Shown piece after piece: positions 10,726 through 21,260 of a DNA stretch of 64,000 nt. Source of the DNA: Letharia columbiana (Eukaryota; Ascomycota; Lecanoromycetes; Lecanorales; Parmeliaceae); contig NW_023501050.1 in assembly GCF_014066305.1 (NCBI RefSeq), positions 124,001 to 188,000 on the forward strand, read 5' to 3'. Within the stretch, counting starts at the first letter, position 1, and each line of letters starts with the position of its first letter. The notes under the pieces are model-generated. The model worked only from the letters and a program-made list of their open reading frames with translations, did no database searches and was not told where the DNA came from. The position numbers and the translations under genes are program-made.

Positions 10726-11719
10726 CCTAGTGTGTGCATCCAGTTGATTGAACTTCTGGAGGCAACGATCTATATGATATGGCTTGAAGTCAGTCACAGA
10801 ATCCAGCCACAGTGCTGACCTTTGGCGAAACAAGCGCGTAACCTCACCGACTGACGCCACCAGTTGCTACCTGATATACTCGGAAAAGCCTTAGTTTGAA
10901 AACAGCAATGTTGTACGAATACTTCTTGCACTCGTTGATGCCAGCGGCAAAATTTACCGATGGGCTTTATAAGGCACCCGTACCTGCACCTACGCAGAGC
11001 CTGTACTCTTGGTGACCCGTACGTAACGATATACCAAGCCAGGTCATAGTTAGTCATCGCTCACTATTTCCAACTTTTCATTCTGGCCATGTGATTGTCC
11101 AAACACCGACAGCGCAATTAGTAAAGACTTTGGAGGCAGCTCAGGGAAGGTGGCATAATCTCAAAAACATCCACATAAACACAATGGACATGGCACCGTT
11201 GCAGTCCCATTGGAACCAAAGATTAAAGCAAACGCCCAAGGTCCGACGGAATTGGTTTTTTGTTGATCAAGGCTAGCGGTCCGTTCCATTCGGGATGAAT
11301 CCCATACGCGGCGGAAGGATGGAAAGAAACCCTAGGTTAAGGAACAGGAAAAAGACCATGGACGCACGACGGGGCAGAGACATCGCAGCGAAAATGGCCT
11401 GCGCAACATGGAAATCGCATTTACGGTCAAGATTGGAGACCAACCACAAAATGAGAATACTGGGACGGACCTCGGGAGAGAAGTGGAAGGCGCGAGAACA
11501 GGGGAAAAAGGAGATAAGAGGAAGCTTACCCGAAGGCTTGGCGCCTTGGCGCTATTCTCTCACATGCGTGATGGAAGCTCTCTCTCGTCCATTAGCTCCA
11601 AAGTCTGCAACCCATGCCGGCGGATACCGTCCAGAAACCAATGCTGCAAAAGCGTGCCAGCCTATACTGTGAAACTCACAGCTATGGGAAGAAAGACACT
11701 AGATCACCACACAGCGAGC
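10726..11719. other. No gene seen
   Basis: About 1 kb between two gene relics. It contains only short frames without recognisable motifs, for example a basic Arg/Lys-rich frame at 11295-11672 on the plus strand. No repeats or RNA genes were seen. Confidence 0.4.
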
Positions 11720-12460
11720 GAAGAAGCCTTGATTGAGCTCTGCCACAGCTCGTTCTCTCCGGTACCGAACAGCTCGACTTTGGGCGGAAGGTGGTCAAAA
11801 GATCAGAGCAGGCTGCTGTGAAGTACGGCCCTGGAGTCACGCGTCGGGAAGCTGCTACACAACAATACGTCTATACGGCCATGCAAACGGCAGTAATGAA
11901 ATCAGAGGTCCGGAAGTCTACCGCTTGTTCAGAAGTCCTTATGGCGACTCATGCGAACGCGGTTATCTTGTCATGGGATTTGTCCTTGGGCTGTGCTTAG
12001 ACGCGGTTGACCTGGACCAACATCCAGGCCTTATGGAACCGATCGCTGCCTCTCTAGAGTACCTCTGGCAGATTCTTATCCCCCATGATCAACAAGGCCC
12101 GGGTCCTTCCAGTGGTGGACTACCACAGGGGTACATCTTCGGCGATCCTGGTTTGACCTCGCCTTCGATACTACATCTGAGATGAATGATTGGATGGATC
12201 ACAGGCTCGCTTCCCAGAAGCTGAGGCTTGGAATCATACGAAAGGCGCGCATTGATGGACGGGAAATGTTGGATGACTACAAGAGAGGCTGTGGATTGCA
12301 TTGGACTAAACTGGTCATGTCCCACCTAGACGTTGCTCCTCGCAATCTCATGTTCCTACGCGATGGCTGTGTATGCCTCCTCGATTGGGCCTTTGCGGGA
12401 TTTGACCTTCCCATTTTTGAGGTCTCCACTTTACACGCACGTATTGAATGGAGCGAATAA
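11720..12460 (+). pseudogene. Broken APH/choline-kinase-like phosphotransferase
   Basis: The plus strand holds an APH-family gene in four pieces that lie in three different frames: EEALIELCHSSF (about 11725), VKYGPGVTRREAATQQYVY (about 11815), EVYRLFRSPYGDS with GYLVMGFVLG (about 11910-11980), and a last piece from about 12160 with MSHLDVAPRNLMFLRDG and CLLDWAFAGF. The catalytic HxDxxxxN (HLDVAPRN) and the metal-binding Asp of LLDWAF are still present. The switch near 11875 has no room for an intron: QQYVY and GHANGSNEIR are separated by two extra bases. Another shift sits near 12155. These fungal genes often encode small-molecule kinases of unknown substrate. The relic is non-functional as it stands. 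Confidence 0.75.
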
Positions 12461-13829
12461 TGTCTTAAGAGTCTACTGGGTCATATCTATAATGCACATG
12501 CAATATCGGAGCGACAAATTCAAGTCCTGAGCTCACTTCATTACACGCATGATACGGTTACTCCGTAAGTCTAAAAGCCATTGTTTCATTCTCTTTTTGT
12601 AGCAATTGTTAACCAAGCACCCAGCAAACGACTTGCCATAGATTTGATGCCGCACGAAGAAAGAATGCAGGTACTAGCCAAAGAGCGAGACTGAGTCGGC
12701 TAGCCTCTCCTCCTATCCATGGTGCAACGGCAATATTTTGCGCTCGCAACGAAACTACTGCAATTTTATGAAAACGACTGACATATAACTTTAACAAATT
12801 ACAGGGCCAAAACAAGGCGACAACAATGTTGAGTCTAACAGATACATTCCTAAATCGATGCCATAGCTGAGGGTCGGACGCACAGTAAGTGTTCAATGAC
12901 GAAGGAAAAATTGTGCCTGGGTTAAAGCGCCTGGGGCCTCGTAGCATATTGAATATCCCCTTCTGTCGGACAGAGAGCCAAAAAAGAATCGTTCAGAACG
13001 GTGACCCTCTCGTGGGTTATGTATGGCGCATTGGTTGGGATATCCAGATGGAACAGCTTTGGGATGAGTCCCTCAATGATACGCCTTAGCGGTTGCGTTG
13101 GAATCAGTGTTTGCCTCGTAAAAACCCTTCTCAGCCACGCCAGTTGGCAGTAGAGAAGGGACGCACCTCTCTCATATGAACCTGAGCCGGAGCTACGCAG
13201 ACCAAAGCCAGCTTGTTGACTTCGCTTCCAGGGAGCAGGTCGGAACTCGGGACGGGAATGACTTCAGAGAGAGTGAAGATCTATTAAGACGTATAAGAAA
13301 CTTTGTAGATAGGATGGATATAAAGCGGGAAAGTAGGGATGAGATCGGTCAGGGCAAAGCCTCTTCTTAATACTTTGTAAGTGGACGGTTCTACCTGATC
13401 AGTGTTCCATAGTCAGCGTCAATTGGCTAAGTTGGACAGCGTGCCAACCGCTCAGCCTCCCTACGACGCGTACGTACATACCTCTCGCCTTCCAACATGC
13501 TAGACTCGTTCGACATCTCAAGGAGTGGTTTTGCTTTTCTCGCACCTCAGCTTCAGACGCCAGGAACACCGTCAATCCAGAGCCATGAAGCTGTCCATAT
13601 ACTGGAAAGCTGAGACAACGTAGTTGATTGCAAGATAAGATCATGTCCATTAACAGAGGAGTAAGTCCCACTAGCGCGAGTCTAAACCCTCCGGCTTCTC
13701 TGCACCAATAGCGCTTACAGCAAGGCACAAAGGAATTTAGAATCTCCAGCAATACAGAAGAATCCAAACGATTCCAGACAAGGGGTGGCTCAGGACAGGT
13801 TGAGTCCCGTCAGATCAACAAAAGTTGCC
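12461..13829. other. No gene seen
   Basis: About 1.4 kb with only short open frames on both strands, such as 12609-12947 minus and 12889-13089 plus, none with a family motif or convincing splice pattern. It separates the decayed patch from the dioxygenase gene. No repeat was detected by eye. Confidence 0.4.
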
Positions 13830-14958
13830 TCAGCTTCTTCCCTGCACGACATTAGCACTGAAGCTCGCACTTTCCTCCGTCGTTCCAACCAACGAGTTCT
13901 TCTTAGCCTCCTCATATGTCGCTAAGCGAAAGTCATAAGGCAATTCAAACCGTGCCTTCGGATCGCCCTCTTTCGGCAGGAAGTCTACTACCAGGCTCTC
14001 CTTCACCGCGAAGACTGCATCGTCTGTGATGTGCTTATCCCTTCGATCGAAGAGCTGCGTGATAATTGGCTTATAATTCGGCGCCTTGACAATGAAATGT
14101 ATATGTGCTGGACGCATTGGATGTCGGTCGAGGAGCTGAAGCAGCTTTCCGGCTGGACCGTCGTAAGGGATGGGATATGAAGTTGGGCGGAGGCAGTAGA
14201 AATTGTAACGACCGTCTTTACCTGTTGTGAACCGTCCTCGGAGGTTGAAGTCGACCTGATCCTCGTCTTGTTGTTCATAGAGCCCATTGGGCGCTGTGTG
14301 CCAGACGTCCAACTCCGCACCTTCAATTGGTTCACCGGTCAGGTAGTCCGTAATTTTCCCATGCATGAAAGTATCATCACCATCGGTTATGTTATGCACG
14401 ATGCTCTCACCCATCTTTCGAGCCGGGGCGTTGGCGCGCCAGAAGGGGCCGAGGATCGCACTAGAGGTGGGTGCGTCTGTAGCGTCTGTGGCAAGCTTGT
14501 AGGTTATCTCGTCGACGAGGGACTCGAGTCCAATGACACCAGAAAGGAGCTGGCCTTCGTTGCGCTTGTCAGTGGACATGCGGCCGGCTTCGTTGATCTA
14601 AGCAAAAGGGCAAACCGTCAGCAGGAGAGCAATGAACCCTGGCACAGGAGCATACCATCTCAACGCCGGCCATATATTCGTCAACAGTTATCTCGTTCTC
14701 TCTCGCAAAGTCGTGCACGTGTCGTATCAGGCTGGCCATGACCTTCCGCATGCGCGGCGATGCCTTGGGGCCCGTTGCATTGATTAAGCTTTGCGTGAAA
14801 CTTGGGTCGAAGCGGTGTGTCTGCGGCGTGGTCGCGGACTCGCCTCTAGTGATGCCGTTGGTGTGGCTCTGGTTGTGATCAATTCTGTTGTCATTTGTAT
14901 TCACCTGAGAGTTTTTCTCCTCTGGGGCGAGGGTAAGAGGCTCTTCTGTTTCCGGCAT
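13830..14958 (-). CDS. Intradiol ring-cleavage dioxygenase
   Basis: Two exons (14958-14656 and 14597-13830, 58-nt intron with GTATGC donor and TTGCTTAG acceptor) encode 356 residues. The splice joins YMAGVEM to INEAGRMSTDKR, a typical family junction. An N-terminal helical dimerisation region (about residues 45-125) precedes the catalytic domain, which starts at ILGPFWRANAP. The four iron(III) ligands of the family are visible: Tyr208 in NGLYEQQ, Tyr242 in PTSYPIPYDGP, and His266 and His268 in RPAHIHF. The protein should open catechol or hydroxyquinol rings between the two hydroxyls, feeding the beta-ketoadipate or hydroxyquinol route. The first 40 residues (Thr, Asn, Gln-rich) look disordered. 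No secretion signal is seen. Confidence 0.92.
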
Positions 14959-15617
14959 GTTAAAACAGGATGAGATGTAGACAGAAAGCAAGAAAAGAGC
15001 GTTCAGTAGGAAGAAATCAAGCGGGGAAACATTGTTGAAGACGATTTCACAAACATGTGAACAATATCCGAAGTCAGTGGCAACCTGTAGACTGTGAGGT
15101 AAGATGCGGCCCACTGGGAGCTTTACACGTGTAGTGCCACTTCCGAGACTCCGGATGAAGCCCCAAACAGACGCACTGCCAGCACATTTTATATCTGTTT
15201 CTTCGGGAACAAAGTGTCCGATGAGGATGCCTAGATAGGTACTGATCATTCACACGAGACTAAAGAGCCATAAGAAAGACTTGGAAGTGTTAAGAAAGAA
15301 GACAATAGGCTTCTTTGGTGGACCAGGTGCATACTGCGTTATGCCGGCTCTCAGATGGGGTCCTTGTACTTGCAGAACAATTCTCCTAGGTCAATTCTCT
15401 AAAGAAGCATCTAGGATGATAACAAAGTAGAACGAATGGAAACAAAATCGATTGGTGCCACATAGACAAAAAACATTACACAAATTCGATCTTTGAAGGC
15501 GGTAATTTAAGCGCCGCTAAGCGCGGGCACTCCTCGAACAGCTAGCTTGAGAAATCTGAACCTGGATTGCTCTTCTGTCGACCGTAATTCACTTGATCGA
15601 AAGCACGGTCGGCAATC
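14959..15617. promoter_or_regulatory. Divergent promoter region
   Basis: These 659 bases lie between the minus-strand dioxygenase and the plus-strand complex I gene, so both promoters must be here. An open frame extends the dioxygenase upstream on the minus strand but starts with a hydrophobic, unconserved stretch, and I treat it as non-coding. I see no conspicuous operator or repeat. Confidence 0.4.
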
Positions 15618-16101
15618 ATGGCGTCCGGATATGGACTCTCTGGTGGTGAGTGACCCCAATGAACTCCGCATCTAGTCTTTCGATCGTCTGCGGTACCGCC
15701 AAATCCCCACTCTTGGCTAAATCTTCACCAGGTCCCTCACGCTGCTTCCCCTTCTGGCAGGAACTTCTAGCTTGCTACGTCGTGAACACCGATTCTGGCG
15801 ATATTTCCGGAGGAAGGCAATGTCTACCAGCGCTGGAGGACTACTATGAATGTCTGCACCACAGGAAGGAGGTCAGTACGCTCTACTTCTCTTGCTCCGT
15901 ACTGCTTGGGCCTGCAGTGAATATGCTGATCAAAGATTCTGTGATTAGGCAGCGAGGACTAGGGCACTACAGCAGGCATACAGAAAGGCGGTGGCAGCAA
16001 ATCCGAGAGAGCATGCGCCCAAGGCGGGGACGATCAGAAATTTGGGGTTGTTGGACAGAGAAGAAGATACGAAGGAAGTGTTAGCAGCAAGGTCGAAGTG
16101 A
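15618..16101 (+). CDS. NDUFS5: NADH:ubiquinone oxidoreductase 15 kDa subunit (NDUFS5-like)
   Basis: Three exons (15618-15645, 15732-15871, 15949-16101) encode 106 residues starting MASGYGLSGGPSRCFPFWQE. The product has a twin Cx9C arrangement: CFPFWQELLAC and CLPALEDYYEC. This is the CHCH fold of the intermembrane-space-facing complex I subunit called NDUFS5 in animals. The C-terminal half is a basic helix (ALQQAYRKAVAANPREHAPK) ending NLGLLDREEDTKEVLAARSK. The tiny first exon (28 bases) and phase-1 first intron make it easy to miss with simple ORF calling. It is probably imported by the Mia40 disulfide relay. It is divergent from the dioxygenase. Confidence 0.88.
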
Positions 16102-16269
16102 GAGGGGCGCCTTTTTACCGGGAAACTACGAGTCGGGCGTTTGAGTAAGATTGTTAAGAAACAAGTCCGATTCTTCTGTCAGAATCAGTGCGGCCTCCTT
16201 GCTTGTCACATGCCCCGGTAGTTGTGGCTGTTCCGATTTGCGTATCGCTGGCTATTGTACTGCTGATTG

Positions 16270-17662
16270 TTGTTCTGGCTGTCCCGCTCCGAGCCCTGAC
16301 GCTTTCCGCGCACGGCTTGGCCGACCACTGAGATCATGCCTCCCACTAATCCACGTGAGTCGGGGGGGTATCAGAAGTCCACCGGACACGAACGAAATGA
16401 ATGAACCGCTTGCGGCAGGATAATTTAGATCTGTATAGCGAAAATCGCACTTTTTCTGAGGAACCTTCGCCAAGACACTATCTGGATTCTTCATGGCCTT
16501 CCTAGGCAGGTGTTGTCAGGAGAAGTAGGACCAGCTCAAGAATAGGAAAACGCATTCGGGTTGTCATGACAATAGACTGAAAATTTTCGTATTCTGCAGT
16601 AGCTCTCTTGTCCCAGTACTTTGCGACGAATTCATAACCTTTTGCCATCTTCGACTTCTCCTCTACGCCATCCTCGCCAGTCTGAGCCGCCAGCTAGTTC
16701 AGAGCGGGGGATACGAGTGGAGCGACGTTGGGAAATTCCCATTCGCCATATGGGGTTCCATCTGAGGTCTTATACTTGCTTTGCAACCCCCCGAGACCCG
16801 TGGTGGGATTGTCACTCGATGCGGTGAGGTTGACTTGTTCGACTCGCTGGGTGGATTGTGGGTTCCATGTTTTGACAACACAATAGGATACTCGAGGTCG
16901 AAAGAAGTCTTCAAATATCTTGCGCAGGAAATCCGTTGTTCTAGATGCAGTTTTCAGTATGCTGCTTGACATATCTTTTCCAATGGACTATCTCTGTCAA
17001 GCTTGTAGCTCGACAAAGATTTAGTTTCCTGATTAATGGCATATTCCACGATTATTCCTATAATATGTGGCATGAACATCGTACCAATTGAAGCCAGACT
17101 TATAGCATTGAGCCACGAGCTGGCGGATGGTCTTCTGGAGAGTGTCGAGGAAGGCAAGCCACGTAGCTTGATCAAGCCCGCGATCCTCGGGCACGGGTGC
17201 AGATGCTTTGACGAAACCACAGGGAAGATATTTTGGTCTACGTTGCGGAGGGACCACTGGAAGCGACAATTTCGCTGTAAGCGCATCTCTGCCGGTGGAT
17301 GCTTGCGGAGGAATGCATTTTCAAGATCGTCATCGTCGAGAACAGGATGCATCTTCGAATCGTAAAAGATTTCGTCTGAGCGTCGTCTCACTTCCGCTCA
17401 TCCTCAAGGTCATGTCCAGTATCCTTGCCGATATCCTGATACAGTGTGAGATCCTTGGAAGCATCGACATCAAAACTGGGATTGTCTCTCCCCTCAGGAT
17501 TCGTACGAGATTTCGATGCTTGTTCTTGTCCGTCCCCGCTTTACTCTCTGTGTGCGCATTTACGCTCTCAGACGCCAAGCCTACTCCTCCAGCTACAGCT
17601 CTGATTCCCATTCGTACGAGACATCCTTTAGGAGCTCCACCATGACGATGTTCCATCGTCAT
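16270..17662 (-). pseudogene. Broken copy of a conserved fungal protein family
   Basis: From ATG 17662 on the minus strand, pieces of a widespread conserved fungal protein of unknown function appear in order: MGIRAVAGGVGLASESV, LDDDDLENAFLRKHPP, GFVKASAPVPEDRGLDQATW, SSWLNAISLASIGTMFMPHI, EDFFRPRVSYCVVKTWNP, KMAKGYEFVAKYWDKRA and ASGSFISFVSGGLLIPP. The frame changes between the second and third and between the third and fourth pieces, with too little space for introns. An in-frame TAG at 16694-16696, where the family keeps a glutamine codon, fits a C-to-T change. An intact copy is presumably elsewhere in the genome. The family has hydrophobic segments near its start and middle. Confidence 0.72.
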
Positions 17663-18309
17663 GGTGGTGAGCGAAGGCTGGTAGAAGAGGAAAATGAGAT
17701 CAAGATGGAGTCAAGCATCGAGTCGTCGTAGCAAAGAATCTTGGATATATACTCATGACGGAGATGGTCGTGGAATATAGAGCTGTGAAGAGAACTGCGC
17801 ACATGAGGATAGGAGAGAAGAACTTGAAGTAGTGAGAAATGTCATCCCTTACATGGACTGTCTTTTGGTTAATTTATATGCTTCTCAATTCAATATTATT
17901 GTGTTTGCGCTTCTGGGTAGTTCAGAGGTAGCAGCTCGGCCCTCAACATGGGGCCGAGACATGAATTCACTCTCCTACACATTTTATTTGATAGGTCGTT
18001 ACCGAGGGTCGGAGACAATAAGTCTTTTTGTTTAAAGGCAATTCAATCCCCGCTTTTAAGCCTACCAAAGTGTAACGACTTTTGAAATTCACCTCGGTGT
18101 CGCTTTTCTTTGTACATTTTCTCAACTTGCCTAAATCCCTTTGCCCCTAAACACTAGGCGTAAACGACTAGCGCATACTAAAAAGCTTGGCATTGATTCG
18201 CGCTAGGAGTCGAGTTAAATTTGGCCCGTGGCCCCCGTCCTCGTCCTCATCTTTTCATCACATTGACAGAGTCGTGAAATTGTAAAATCGGCAACTAACA
18301 CTCATCACG
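17663..18309. promoter_or_regulatory. Upstream region of the branchpoint-bridging protein gene
   Basis: About 650 bases without an open frame worth calling. The segment just upstream of 18310 should be the SF1/MSL5 promoter and 5' leader. A GGTAGTTCAGAGGTAGC string at 17921 looks superficially like a tRNA A box, but no matching B box or cloverleaf follows. Confidence 0.4.
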
Positions 18310-20579
18310 ATGGCTTGGCGCAATCAAGGCATCACAGGCTCGAACAATATTCCTTTGGGGGCTCGTCGCCGCTTTGGAGGCAGCGACTCCGCTCCACCTG
18401 ATGATGGAGGCTACAACCCATCTCAGCCTCAAGCAGGGCTCTCTGATGGGAATTACAAGCGTGGCCGAAGCCCAGAGAGAAGTAAGCTTAACGACCCATG
18501 CGACCACATAAATCCATTTAACACATTCATAGCTGAGGTCGTCGTTGATGGAGAGAGGCGCCGCAAGAAGAGAAATCGATGGGGGGACGCTGCAGAAAAC
18601 AAGGCCGCCGGCTTGATGGGCTTGCCTACTATGATAAAAGCAAATATGACAACTGAACAACTCGAAGCATATACCTTGCACTTGCGCATACAAGAGATCA
18701 GTGAAAAGCTAAGAATCAACGACGTTGTGCCAGCAGATGGCGACAGGTATGTTTCCGAGTACCGAGCCTATACACCGTCACTCACTGTAATCTAGGTCCC
18801 CATCTCCTCCGCCTCAATATGACAACTTTGGGCGTCGTGTCAATACTCGCGAGTATCGTTACCGCAAGCGCCTTGAAGATGAGCGTCACAAGCAGATCGA
18901 AAAGGCCATGAAGATCATTCCTAATTACCACCCTCCGTCTGATTACAGACGTCCAACTAAGACACAGGAGAAGGTCTATGTGCCGGTCAATGATTACCCA
19001 GAGATTAACTTCAGTACGATAACTAACCCTATCCTAACCCTTTCCTTTTGTCATCTTTTCCTTCTGGGTGATGCGTGCGGCATTCCTTGGAGGATGCAGC
19101 ATCTGTCACCGCTAACCCTAAATGCCATACTCACACACTGTCATACCTTTTGGACTTGCAAAGACTAACACTTAGCTTGCGCTACTACTAAAGTTGGACT
19201 GCTCATTGGACCTCGTGGCAACACATTGAAGAAAATGGAAACAGAGTCTCTCGCAAAGATAGCCATTCGAGGCAAAGGATCTGTCAAAGAAGGAAAGGGA
19301 CGATCTGACGCAGCTCACACCAGCAACCAGGAAGAAGATTTGCATTGTTTGATCATGGCCGACACCGAAGAGAAGGTAAACAAGGCGAAGAAGCTTATTC
19401 ACAATGTCATCGAGACGGTACGTCATCACAAGGCAATCTTGAAATGTCTGCTCGCTAATAGATACCAGGCCGCCTCCATCCCTGAAGGTCAAAATGAGCT
19501 CAAGCGCAACCAGCTTCGTGAGCTTGCAGCTCTCAACGGTACGCTTCGGGACGATGAGAATCAGGCATGCCAGAATTGTAAGTATAAACACTTCAGATTA
19601 TCCAAAGCGTATACTCAAGGTTTATCAGGCGGCCAAATCGGCCATCGCAAATACGACTGCCCTGAGCAGCGTAACTTCACTGCCAACATCATCTGTCGTG
19701 TTTGTGGCAATGCAGGCCATATGGCTCGAGACTGTCCTGATAGACAACGTGGCGCTGATTGGCGCAACGGTCCAACAGGAGGTGCCGTGCCTGGCCGTCC
19801 GGCTGCTGGACGTATTGGCGGAGGAGATGCTGTCGACCGCGAGTATGAGGTAAGCTATTCTGCTTTCTCACCATAACAACGTGCAATATCTGACTTGGAT
19901 CTAGCAACTCATGAACGAACTTTCTGGCGGTGCTCCCAGTGGTGATGCCCCTCAACGTATCGAGGCTGGACCTGGTGGATTCGAGAACGGCCGAGACAGC
20001 TACGCAGGTGGGGAAGGTGATCGTGATCTCAAGCCATGGCAACGTGGACCTACCGGCGCAGCCGCTCCTTGGCAACAACGTGGCGGAGACGATCGTCGTG
20101 ATGATTACAATCGGGATGGAGGTGCCGCACCACCATGGGCGGCTGGTCGCGGGGGTGGCGACAACCACGGCGGCTACGGACAAGGTGATGGTTATGGGGG
20201 TCCTCCCGGCGGTGGAGCTGCTCCTTGGCAACGACAGGAGAACGCTCCTCCACCTCCTCCCTCAGGCGATCAGTATGGCTATGGTGGATATCCAGGAGGC
20301 TATGGAGGCGCAAGCGGCGGTTACGGTGGTCAGCCGGCTATGGGTGCTCCTCCTGGTCTTGGTGGCGGGGCCGGTGGTCTTGGTGCTCCACCGGGTCTGG
20401 GCGCTCTGTTCCAGAATTATGGCGCGAATGGAGCTGCAGGTGGCGCTCCACCACCACCTCCTTCGGATGATCTTCCTCCACCGGTAAGCTGCCCTCTCTA
20501 TGTGTGCAAAAGAAGCGTACTAATGCACCATTAGCCCCCAAGCGACCAGCCTCCCCCGCCTCCCCCTCCTGGAAATTAG
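18310..20579 (+). CDS. MSL5: Branchpoint-bridging protein (SF1/BBP)
   Basis: Eight exons (18310-18481, 18533-18746, 18796-19013, 19194-19417, 19469-19577, 19629-19849, 19905-20483, 20535-20579) encode 593 residues. In order: a U2AF-ligand-like basic segment ([11 protein letters not shown]), a helix-hairpin region, the KH-QUA2 RNA-binding domain with [15 protein letters not shown], two CCHC zinc knuckles ([14 protein letters not shown] and [14 protein letters not shown]), and a long Gly/Pro-rich tail ending in [10 protein letters not shown]1/BBP binds the intron branch sequence and, with U2AF, defines the 3' end of introns at the start of spliceosome assembly in the nucleus. All introns are 49-55 nt except intron 3 (180 nt), which ends at a CTAAAG acceptor; an alternative TTAG lies 18 bases earlier and keeps the frame. 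Confidence 0.93.
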
Positions 20580-21260
20580 ACCCTCGAAGCCACTCGGGCA
20601 ACAACCTGCTGTCAGCCTGGTCGTGAAGGCGATGAAAGATCGATAGATTCTGGCTCGGAAGTGGGTCTCTGCAACGACTCGCTTGGCTTTTAAACCAGAG
20701 GAGATCACATCCGTGCATTCGTCAACAAACTGTATTCCTCTCGTTGAGGGTTTAAAAACAAAAATAGCTTTCGTTTACGATTACAATCAGTATTGCCCTC
20801 AAGACCTCCAAGCTCAGCGATCCATGTCCCTCGTCAGTCATGCTCGGCATGTCGGCCGTATCAAGTAGAATGGTTTCTAAAAGCAGACACCACATCAACT
20901 CAACCGGTTAAGCATAATCCTACAACGAGAGAGGATTCTAAGCCTTCACATGAACTAGAATACATAGCGGCGGATTTCTGACTCCGCGACAACCGTGGGG
21001 CTTCTATCCTTCCACTGTAATCCAAAAATGTAAACAACGACATCTCACACTCTGAACGAATACTAACACCCCGCTGATTAAAACCCCATCGACTCTCCAA
21101 TTCCGCATACGAAAATAAATAATAAAACATTCAAAGCATACACAAACCCCACTCACTCATTGAGAAAGAACCATTAATCTACAAGAATCGAAAAAAAAAC
21201 CCCTTCATCCCAAACCCCCCCCCCACCGATTGACTAGGTAGTCAACTCTCACTCCATCAC
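20580..21260. terminator. Convergent 3' region between SF1 and the GH5 gene
   Basis: The two flanking genes point at each other, so this 680-base stretch holds both 3' ends. It is AT-rich toward 21100-21200, with poly-A and poly-C tracts at 21190-21230 and repeats of TCAC at 21255-21275. No gene was seen. Confidence 0.45.

Noticed and set aside
14959..15249. Upstream extension of the dioxygenase open frame
   Set aside because: It is hydrophobic and unconserved, and the internal start MPETEE gives a normal family N-terminus.
17915..17965. tRNA-like A box on the plus strand
   Set aside because: No B box or acceptor stem follows.
19018..19122. Telomere-like CCCTAACC words
   Set aside because: They are few, irregular and inside an intron with branch-site function; no tandem array of a telomere unit exists.
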